DNA of 64,000 nucleotides from the NCBI RefSeq assembly GCF_003149675.1, contig NZ_LWMS01000010.1, positions 143,958 through 207,957 on the forward strand. Direction: 5' to 3'. The first letter of the stretch is position 1. Each line of letters starts with the position of its first letter. The notes under the pieces were generated by a model, which worked only from the letters and a program-made list of their open reading frames with translations, did not search any database and had not been told where the DNA came from. This DNA comes from Methanosphaera cuniculi. Lineage in GTDB: Archaea; Methanobacteriota; Methanobacteria; Methanobacteriales; Methanobacteriaceae. Shown here in pieces: positions 48,124-54,924 of the stretch. The translations under genes and the position numbers were made by a program.

Positions 48124-49161
48124 TTATAATCCTAGAAGAACTTGTCCTATAGGAACTGTTAAATTAGCCTCAATAAATGCTGCAATAACAAGGAATACTA
48201 TTACAATTATAAGTGGAATAATACAGTCCATAATCATATCAGCACCTACATGTACAGCTTCACTAAATTTAACTTTTGAATTAATAATACCATTAGCAAT
48301 CTCAAGAAAAGCCTGAGTAAGTCTAAATGCCACAGCACCAGCTATTACAATTGCTGTTAATTCAAAAATTCCATGAGGAATAGTATATACAAGGAATGTT
48401 GAAAGAGGTACTTGAACTCCTACAAAACCAATGATAATACCATTAAAAATAAGAAGATAAACCGTTGGAATACTAAGAAGAAGTGATGCAAGCATCATCA
48501 TTAAAGCAACAGATGAATTATTAACAAATAAACCTTCAGTTGTAATACTTGAAGCACCTTGCTGTAAATTCTGCATAGTACCTTGAAGAATACTTTGGAA
48601 TAAACTAGGATAGAAATATGCAATAAGAATACCAGCCACAAGAAGAATCACAGATAAACAAATGTGATACTTAAGATGAACAAAGGAATTTTTAAACATA
48701 CTTTTAAGTCTAAAACCACCAATCTTCGGAAAACCTAAACGGTAATCACTAGGATTATGATAAATCTTATTAGTATAATAAATAATTAACATAGTAAGAA
48801 TTACAACAGCCACAGCAAGTGATAAACTCTGATCAACAAGATAAAACAACACAGCAAAAACAAAACAAGTAACATAACCTGCAATTGAATGACTATTTTG
48901 TGTCATAAAAGTTAAAAACAGAGAAAAAATCACAACAAGTGGCAATTGAACAACCATAATATCTGTAAACTTAAGACCAGAACTCATTACCAAAACAATA
49001 TAAATCAAAAGACTAACAACAGCAACTAAAAAATAGAAATTAACACTACTATTAGCCCTAATACCCTCATGATAACTATCTCTAATCTCAGCACGCTTTT
49101 TTAAATTACAAGCTGCTTCAGATAAATGGACAACTTCACTATGATTATCCTCATTTCTCAA
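48124..49161 (-). CDS. SpoIIM-like multi-helix membrane protein
   Basis: 345 residues from a TTG start at 49161, with GGAGG 11 nt upstream. There are about nine hydrophobic helices. After two or three N-terminal helices (FLVAVVSLLIYIVLVM and neighbours) comes a C-terminal region with SMFKNSFVHLKYHICLSVI, TVYLLIFNGIIIGFVGVQV, TIPHGIFELTAIVIAGAVAF and an AFLEIANGIINSK segment. PHGIFEL and NGIIIG are the hallmarks of the SpoIIM/COG1300 family, which is common in Methanobacteriales and not linked to sporulation there. Role unknown. Confidence 0.8.
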   Translation of the reverse strand: MRNEDNHSEVVHLSEAACNLKKRAEIRDSYHEGIRANSSVNFYFLVAVVSLLIYIVLVMSSGLKFTDIMVVQLPLVVIFSLFLTFMTQNSHSIAGYVTCFVFAVLFYLVDQSLSLAVAVVILTMLIIYYTNKIYHNPSDYRLGFPKIGGFRLKSMFKNSFVHLKYHICLSVILLVAGILIAYFYPSLFQSILQGTMQNLQQGASSITTEGLFVNNSSVALMMMLASLLLSIPTVYLLIFNGIIIGFVGVQVPLSTFLVYTIPHGIFELTAIVIAGAVAFRLTQAFLEIANGIINSKVKFSEAVHVGADMIMDCIIPLIIVIVFLVIAAFIEANLTVPIGQVLLGL

Positions 49162-49439
49162 AAATATCTTAACCTCCTATAAAAATATTAATCAAACATA
49201 ATTTATTTAAAATCAAGTATATAATAATTACGATTACAAAAAAAATTGAAAAAAAAGAAGAAATAATATAAAAAAAAGTTTTCATAATTTTTTTTTATTC
49301 TTTCAATATAAAAATTATTATAAAAATTCAATTCAAAAAAAATAACTCTTTTTAAATTAAATAAAAAATAAAAATAACCAATAACAACCCTATAAATTTG
49401 AAAAAAAATAAAATTAAAAAACAATAGGAGTTTTTTCAC

Positions 49440-51116
49440 TTGAAACTAAAAGAAAACATAGGACTAATTCTATCAATTATTGGAGTTATCCTATGTATGA
49501 CACTATATGGAATATTTATTGGAATTCCCCTAATAATTATAGGAATATATTTCCTAAATAAAAAAGCATCAGGAAAAGAATACGATAATAAAATAGAAGA
49601 AAAACAAAAACAAATCAATAAAATAGATCAAAAATATGATGAAAAAATTAAAGAAAAAGAAACAGAATTTAAAATTAAAAAAGAAGAAAAACAAAAACAA
49701 CTCAATGAAATAGATCAAAAATATGATGAAAAAGTTAAAGAAAAAGAAAAACAACTTGATGAAAAATATAAGAAAATAAATGAAGCAAAAATAAATGAAT
49801 ATAATGATAAAATTGAAGAAAAACAGAATCAACTTGATGCAATAGAACAGACTTATTCAAATATAGAAAGACAAAAAAAAGAAGAAAATAAGGAATATGA
49901 TATTAAAATAGCAGAAAAACAAAAACAACTCAATGAAATAGATGAAACATACAAAAAAATTGCTCAAGAAAAAGAAAAAAAAATAGATGAAGAGATTAAT
50001 AATAAAAGAAAAGGACTCAAAACAATTTCTGAAAAAATAAAAGAATACAAAGATGAATTAATAACTCTTGAAGATGAACTTAACTGGCAAAATCATGGAT
50101 TATACGAACCAAAATATGACTTCATGGAATCAGAATCATACAAAGAAAGACTAGATGATGTACGATATGAACAAAAACAGATGATTAAAGACAAAACTGC
50201 AGCAATATGTCATACAGAATGGATAATTGATGGAGATAGAAGAGCAGGAATTGCAGCTACTAACTTATACTTTAAACAAATTCTCAGATCATTTAATAAT
50301 GAAGCAGAAGTTATAATTAACAAAGTTCGACACTCAAATCTTGAAGCATCGTTAAAAAGACTACAAAGATCATATAATCAATTAAATAAAATATATTCAA
50401 AGGATCAAGTAGAAATAACTGAAGAATATTATAATTTAAAACTTGATGAACTCTATATTGCATATGGATATAAACAGAAAAAACAAGAAGAAAAAGAAGA
50501 ACTTAAAGAACAAAGAGAAAGAGAAAAAGAAGAAAAAAAAATACAAAAACAACTTCAAAGAGAAAAAGAAAAATATGAAGATCAAAATTATGATTTAGAA
50601 TATGAAATAAGCCAAATACAAATAGAATTAGAAGAAGCAGCAGCCAAAGAACAAGCAAAACTAAAAGAAGAAATAGAAAGACTCAAAAGAGAACTACAAG
50701 AAAACAACGAAAAAATTGAAGAAATTGAAGAAAAAGAAATAAGTAAAGCAGGATATGTTTACATTATATCAAACATAGGATCATTTGGAGAAAATGTATT
50801 TAAAATAGGAGTAACAAGACGTGATGATCCAAGTAAACGTGTACAAGAATTATCCAATGCATCAGTACCATTTAAATATGATTCACACCTTTACATATTC
50901 AGTGAAGATGCATTTGCATTAGAACGTGAACTACATGAAAGATTTGAGACAAAACGAGTAAACAAAGTAAATTCAAGAAAAGAATTCTTCAAAATAACAA
51001 TGGATGACATAAAACAAATAGTAGAAGAAAACAAAGAAAATGTACATGGATTCAAAGAATATCCTGATGCTGAAGAATACAAAGACACCCTAAAAATAGA
51101 ACAAGAAATGTACTAA
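49440..51116 (+). CDS. Membrane-anchored DUF4041-GIY-YIG nuclease (SNIPE-like)
   Basis: 558 residues from a TTG start at 49440, with AGGAG nine bases upstream. Order of parts: two short membrane helices (residues 7-39, SIIGVILCMTLYGIFIGIPL); a long Lys/Glu coiled coil (about 50-205) with repeated EEKQKQLNEIDQKYDEK-like units; a DUF4041-type domain (about 210-345, with LEDELNWQNHGLYEPKYDFM and RSYNQLNKIYS); a second coiled coil (345-435); and a C-terminal Mug113/T5orf172 GIY-YIG domain from residue 437 (AGYVYIIS, VFKIGVTRRDDPSKRVQELS, FALERELHERF, NSRKEFFKI). The likely catalytic Tyr, Arg and Glu are present. From memory this order matches the bacterial SNIPE phage-entry-blocking nuclease. A decayed DNA methyltransferase tail lies just downstream. 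Confidence 0.85.
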   Translation: MKLKENIGLILSIIGVILCMTLYGIFIGIPLIIIGIYFLNKKASGKEYDNKIEEKQKQINKIDQKYDEKIKEKETEFKIKKEEKQKQLNEIDQKYDEKVKEKEKQLDEKYKKINEAKINEYNDKIEEKQNQLDAIEQTYSNIERQKKEENKEYDIKIAEKQKQLNEIDETYKKIAQEKEKKIDEEINNKRKGLKTISEKIKEYKDELITLEDELNWQNHGLYEPKYDFMESESYKERLDDVRYEQKQMIKDKTAAICHTEWIIDGDRRAGIAATNLYFKQILRSFNNEAEVIINKVRHSNLEASLKRLQRSYNQLNKIYSKDQVEITEEYYNLKLDELYIAYGYKQKKQEEKEELKEQREREKEEKKIQKQLQREKEKYEDQNYDLEYEISQIQIELEEAAAKEQAKLKEEIERLKRELQENNEKIEEIEEKEISKAGYVYIISNIGSFGENVFKIGVTRRDDPSKRVQELSNASVPFKYDSHLYIFSEDAFALERELHERFETKRVNKVNSRKEFFKITMDDIKQIVEENKENVHGFKEYPDAEEYKDTLKIEQEMY

Positions 51117-51122
51117 AAAAAA

Positions 51123-51161
51123 GAGGATAATAATATATCCTCACAAAATTAACTTTTTTTT
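51123..51161 (+). terminator. Terminator after the DUF4041-GIY-YIG gene
   Basis: GAGGATA (51123-51129) pairs with TATCCTC (51136-51142), and a run of eight T follows at 51154-51161. Confidence 0.65.
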
Positions 51162-51166
51162 AAATA

Positions 51167-51271
51167 TTATTTTTCATCATCAATATTTCCAGGAAAATCT
51201 TCAATAACTTTGATATTATCTTCATCTAAATTATATAAATCATAAATTATCCTATTAAGTTTATCTTTTTT
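51167..51271 (-). pseudogene. Remnant C-terminus of a DNA methyltransferase
   Basis: On the minus strand a frame of about 33 codons reads KDKLNRIIYDLYNLDEDNIK, continuing VIEDFPGNIDDEK to a stop at 51167-51169. INxIIYDLYxLxEDxIKxIE is the usual C-terminal signature of N6-adenine methyltransferases of Type IIG/Type I restriction systems. An in-frame stop in an A-rich tract lies immediately upstream and no coding frame continues beyond it, so this looks like the last fragment of a lost gene. It sits directly behind the SNIPE-like gene, consistent with a defence-island scar. Confidence 0.55.
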
Positions 51272-51424
51272 TTATCTGTTTAATTTATTTTTAATTTTTA
51301 TATCTTGTTTTCACTTTCCCATTTTTTTTCTATAATAATTTATTAATTAGATTAAATAAATTTAGTATAAGACTAATAAAAAAAAATATAGTAAAAATAA
51401 TAATTTTTATAAAAATATAACTTA
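51272..51424. other. AT-rich region upstream of comB
   Basis: Contains the comB promoter (A/T boxes near 51345-51400). No other feature. Confidence 0.35.
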
Positions 51425-51442
51425 GTGGGGAATGATGATACA

Positions 51443-52174
51443 ATGATTAACATTAAAGCAAGTCTTTTTGACTCTACAACTGATGATACAACTGTGGTAT
51501 GTGATCTACTGCGTGCTAGTACTACTATTACTGTGGCTCTTCATAATTTTGCATGTGTTATACCTGTTAATACTGCTGATGAGGCATTTGAAATTAAAGA
51601 TTCACTTGATAGTGTAACTTTAGCAGGTGAGGATGATCTTAATAATATTCCAGGATTTGATCTTTCAAATTCACCTACTGGAATTCTTAAAATTAAGGAT
51701 AAAGATGTACTTGTACTTAAAACTAGTAATGGTACTAAGGTTCTTGAGGGAATAAAACAACGTGATCCTGATATTAAAGTACTTGTTGGTACATCAATTA
51801 ATGCAAAGTCAGTAGCAGCAAAGGCATTAGAATTATGTGATCATGAAATTGAACTTATCATGGCAGGACGTCGTCATATCTTTAATATTGAAGATGCAAT
51901 AGGTGTTGGTCTTATAATGGAAGAAATTAAAAAACAAGCAAAAGATCAAAATATATCAATTCACATGGAAGAATCAGCAAAAGCAGTATACTTACTTGCT
52001 GAGGATCATAAACGTGCTGTTGATTTAATTCGTCATTCTGATGCATCAGTTAGACTAAATAAACGTGATTTTCATGATGACTTAATACTTGCATCACGAA
52101 TTAATATTTGTAGTAATGTTGGAATTTATGATAATAAGGAAATTTATAATATAAATAACAAGTGGGAAGAATAA
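51443..52174 (+). CDS. comB: 2-phosphosulfolactate phosphatase
   Basis: The ATG at 51443 (MINIKASLFDSTTDDTTVVC) is taken as start; GTGGGG lies 12 nt upstream, and no other in-frame ATG fits. The 243 residues match ComB: VVCDLLRASTTITVALHNFA, LAGEDDLNNIPGFDLSNSP, LKTSNGTKVLEG, LVGTSINAKSVAAKALEL, and LIMAGRRHIFNIEDAIGVG. It removes phosphate from 2-phosphosulfolactate in coenzyme M synthesis. Its leader contains TAGTGGG, complementary to the loop of the RNA family at 25.7-27.1 kb. The gene for a small protein follows 45 bases downstream. Confidence 0.95.
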   Translation: MINIKASLFDSTTDDTTVVCDLLRASTTITVALHNFACVIPVNTADEAFEIKDSLDSVTLAGEDDLNNIPGFDLSNSPTGILKIKDKDVLVLKTSNGTKVLEGIKQRDPDIKVLVGTSINAKSVAAKALELCDHEIELIMAGRRHIFNIEDAIGVGLIMEEIKKQAKDQNISIHMEESAKAVYLLAEDHKRAVDLIRHSDASVRLNKRDFHDDLILASRINICSNVGIYDNKEIYNINNKWEE

Positions 52175-52219
52175 TTATTATTTAAAATAAAAAAAAACTA
52201 TGAGGGAGTATAATTTTAT

Positions 52220-52570
52220 ATGAATACTAAAAATTTATCTTTAAATGATCTTGGAATTGTTGATGATGTACGTTTTATTAATGATTATCATAAGTATTTA
52301 CTTAAGCATTGTATGAATTATGAACTTCATTATGATGGGCTTATTGCAGTTGAGATTATGAAGTTAAACCATGAACTTGAACGAATGTTAGAAGATCCTG
52401 ATAAAACACTTAGTTCACAGGATATTCAACTGTTAATAAAAATAGCTGAAGGTCGCATATTTAAGGAGACTACTGAGTTATCAGACGAATATAATCGCCT
52501 TAATACACATGATATTCTTAAAACTCCAAGATATAATATGTTTAATGTGTTTGTAACTCATGGTTACTAA
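52220..52570 (+). CDS. Small acidic helical protein downstream of comB
   Basis: 116 residues with a GGGAG ribosome-binding site. The protein starts MNTKNLSLNDLGIVDDVRFI, is rich in charged residues and predicted helical, and lacks cysteines or membrane segments. I do not recognise it. It lies 45 bases after comB and is probably co-transcribed, but nothing ties it to coenzyme M. Confidence 0.6.
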   Translation: MNTKNLSLNDLGIVDDVRFINDYHKYLLKHCMNYELHYDGLIAVEIMKLNHELERMLEDPDKTLSSQDIQLLIKIAEGRIFKETTELSDEYNRLNTHDILKTPRYNMFNVFVTHGY

Positions 52571-52744
52571 AGTTTTGAAAAAAATAGTTATAAATAAAAT
52601 TAAAATTAAAGAGGAGAAGTTATTTATTTCTCCCAAAAAAAATATTTACTTTTTTTTATAAGAAAATTTTTTTTTAATATAATCACTTTACATAAAAATT
52701 ATTTTATAAATAAAGTGCAAAATCGTTTTTTATTTTTTTTTTAC

Positions 52745-53035
52745 TTATAGTATGCCTAAAGCTTCAAGCATTGATTGAAGTCCTAGTATGAAGATTGCAA
52801 GTCCACCTATGAATTCTATTACATTTTCATATTTTATTGCAATTCTTGTACCAAATGTTCCAATTAAAAACCAGATGACTACAAGTATTAAGCTTAAAAT
52901 ACTTAAAACTACTGGGTCTACATGTGCTATTGCTCCTTGTGATGCAAGAATTAAGTTTTCAATGTTACCAAAGATTAAAAGTCCCCAGAAACTTTTATAT
53001 TCATCTAGAAATCCTTTTAATGAATTTTCTGCCAT
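52745..53035 (-). CDS. Three-helix membrane protein, paralogue 3 of a tandem triplet
   Basis: 96 residues. A cytosolic start (MAENSLKGFLDEYKSFW) leads to helix 1 (LLIFGNIENLILASQG), helix 2 (VVLSILSLILVVIWFLIGTF) and helix 3 (ENVIEFIGGLAIFILGLQSM). GNIENLxLASQG and IEFIGGLAIFxLGxQSM are shared with the two neighbours. The layout resembles half of a LysE/MntP-type transporter (two three-helix repeats). AGGTAA precedes the start. It is the last gene of the three. Confidence 0.7.
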   Translation of the reverse strand: MAENSLKGFLDEYKSFWGLLIFGNIENLILASQGAIAHVDPVVLSILSLILVVIWFLIGTFGTRIAIKYENVIEFIGGLAIFILGLQSMLEALGIL

Positions 53036-53190
53036 TTTAATTACCTGCTGTGTTATATTTTTTTGTGTTATTTTTTTTCACTTATTGATTTAATATTTGT
53101 TTTTGTTCACTTTATTTTAATTATAAAATATTTTAACATGTGATTATATGATTTATTTTTCATTTTTTTTCCTAGTAGGAAGATTTAAAT

Positions 53191-53487
53191 TTATACTCCT
53201 ACAGCTCCAAGCATTGATTGAATACCAAGTATAAAGATTGCAAGTCCACCTATGAATTCTATTACATTTTCATATTTAATAGCTACTTTTGTTCCAAATG
53301 TTCCAATTAGTAACCATATTACTACCATGATTAATGTAAGAGCTCCAAGTATGAATGGATTTACTCCTGCTGTTGCACCTTGTGATGCAAGTACTAAGTT
53401 TTCAATGTTTCCTAAAATTAGTAATGCCCAGAAATTTTTATGTCTTTTTAAAAAGTAAGACAATGATTCTTTATTTTCTTCTGCCAT
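53191..53487 (-). CDS. Three-helix membrane protein, paralogue 2 of a tandem triplet
   Basis: 98 residues. It starts MAEENKESLSYFLKRHKNFW and carries the same helix cores: LLILGNIENLVLASQG, LTLIMVVIWLLIGTFGTKVA and ENVIEFIGGLAIFILGIQSM. It is the closest relative of the downstream copy. AGGTGAT precedes the ATG. Probably co-transcribed with both neighbours; the spacing to each is short. Confidence 0.7.
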   Translation of the reverse strand: MAEENKESLSYFLKRHKNFWALLILGNIENLVLASQGATAGVNPFILGALTLIMVVIWLLIGTFGTKVAIKYENVIEFIGGLAIFILGIQSMLGAVGV

Positions 53488-53511
53488 ATAATCACCTAAT
53501 TGCTATTACTT

Positions 53512-53778
53512 TTATCTATTTCGTATTGCTTCGACCATTGATTGAAGACCTAATAGGAATATTGCAAGTCCTCCGATGAACTCGATAATGTCTGCATATT
53601 GTTGTGCTACATTTGTTCCTACAGTTCCGATTATGAGCCATAAAATTACTATTACAATACTTAAAAGCCCAAGTTTTAATGGATCAGCACCTTTTACAAC
53701 TCCTTGTGAAGCTAGAATTAGGTTTTCTATGTTACCAAATACTATTAATCCTAAAAATGGTAAATATTGTTCTAACAT
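53512..53778 (-). CDS. Three-helix membrane protein, paralogue 1 of a tandem triplet
   Basis: 88 residues beginning MLEQYLPFLGLIVFGNIENL, without the charged cytosolic leader of the other two. It has LASQGVVKGADPLKLG, LIIGTVGTNVAQQYADIIEF and IGGLAIFLLGLQSMVEAIRN. GGTGATG precedes the ATG. It is the first gene of the set, and the 18-bp direct repeat at 53877 lies about 100 bp upstream. The three proteins may form a hetero-oligomeric transporter. Confidence 0.7.
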   Translation of the reverse strand: MLEQYLPFLGLIVFGNIENLILASQGVVKGADPLKLGLLSIVIVILWLIIGTVGTNVAQQYADIIEFIGGLAIFLLGLQSMVEAIRNR

Positions 53779-54343
53779 ATCATCACCGATTTAATTTTTA
53801 TTTTGCGTTTTGTGTTTTTGGTTGTAGGTTAAATAAGTTTTCTTAATAATAAGAATTAAAAAAATAGACTTATTTTATTTTATTTAAGCATATGATTTTA
53901 TTTAAGCATATATTATGTTTTTGTGTGTGTTTTTGTAATAATCAATGATTAGATGCTATTTTTTTTAAATAAATAATTTCTTGTTATTTTTTTTAAACAT
54001 TAAAAGATAAATAAAATTTTTCACTTAAGAACATTAAGTAAATTTTATTTCAACATTATAATATAGAATTTTATATTATTTAAAAACATAAGGTGTTTTT
54101 AGTATGGATTATTTTAAAACCTATTTAGTATTTAGTTATTAATTTTTTAATTATTAACATCTAAGGTGTGTGAATTATAAAATAAGCCATTAGATTGTTC
54201 CTTTTATTTAGAACTATTTTAACAGTGATTATCATTAATATGAATTATATTTCAAATTTATTCTATTAATTTACTAAAATATTAAACAATGTATATTTTT
54301 AAATAGCTTTTATTATAAATTTAATAAATAAGTATAATAAGAC
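53779..54343. other. Intergenic region with a two-copy 18-bp direct repeat
   Basis: ATTTTATTTAAGCATAT occurs at 53877-53893 and again at 53895-53911, period 18. It sits upstream of the minus-strand three-helix protein operon and could be an operator for it. The rest is AT-rich. A TTTTTAAATA box near 54296-54305 could start the acetyltransferase pseudogene transcript. Confidence 0.4.
53877..53911. repeat. Tandem 18-bp direct repeat (two copies)
   Basis: Two identical 17-base copies (ATTTTATTTAAGCATAT) with one base between them. Position about 100 bp upstream of the first three-helix protein gene suggests a control element. Confidence 0.6.
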
Positions 54344-54824
54344 ATGAGAAAATATACTAAAAAATCAATAAAAGGAAAAAAAAGAAAAATTATGCTACTT
54401 AATAAACAAAACACTTTAACATACCGAAAAATAACAGAAAAAAGTACTTTAAAAAGCCTAACATCAGATAGATGGGAAGAAAAAGTAGAACTATCAGACA
54501 AATTAATGAATAACATACAAAATCTACCAGAATATATAACATATGCAATAAGATCACATCAAAAAACAGCAGGATTTATAACAATAAATAAAAAATTTCT
54601 AAAACATGGAATAATAAAAGTAGAAGCATTATACATCTACAAAAAAATATAGACACAACTACATCGCAACAGAAGTACTAAAAGATATAGATATACACAT
54701 AAGAAAAAGAGTAGATATCACACATATCTGTATAAACTCATTCATAACCTCCACACTATTTTTCAACAAAAATGAGTATGAATTCTTTAACTTTAAAAAT
54801 ATAATTAAGTATAATAATTTTTAA
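54344..54824 (+). pseudogene. GNAT-family N-acetyltransferase, frameshifted
   Basis: The first frame (54344-54652) gives 102 residues ending ALYIYKKI, where a run of seven A (54641-54647) is followed by a stop. Removing one A continues as KKYRHNYIATEVLKDIDIHI, and further on a frame with THICINSFITSTLFF and FNKNEYEFF ends at 54824. Together they match the GNAT fold: the strand VEALYIYKKYRHNYIATEVL is the acetyl-CoA-binding beta4/alpha3 region, and LFFNKNEYEFF is the C-terminal signature. It is one gene broken by an A7 tract: a pseudogene, a phase-variable or slippage site, or a sequencing error. Confidence 0.65.
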
Positions 54825-54924
54825 TTTTCTTAAAAAAAAGAGAGGATGTATAATGAAACTAAAAGATTAAAAAAAAAGAAGTAAATAAAAATTTATTTTA
54901 AATAAATAACTTAATCTCTTTTTT

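Noticed and set aside
49569..49832. 87-codon minus-strand frame opposite the coiled-coil nuclease
   Set aside because: Phe/Ile/Leu-rich antisense of a Lys/Glu coiled coil; a shadow.
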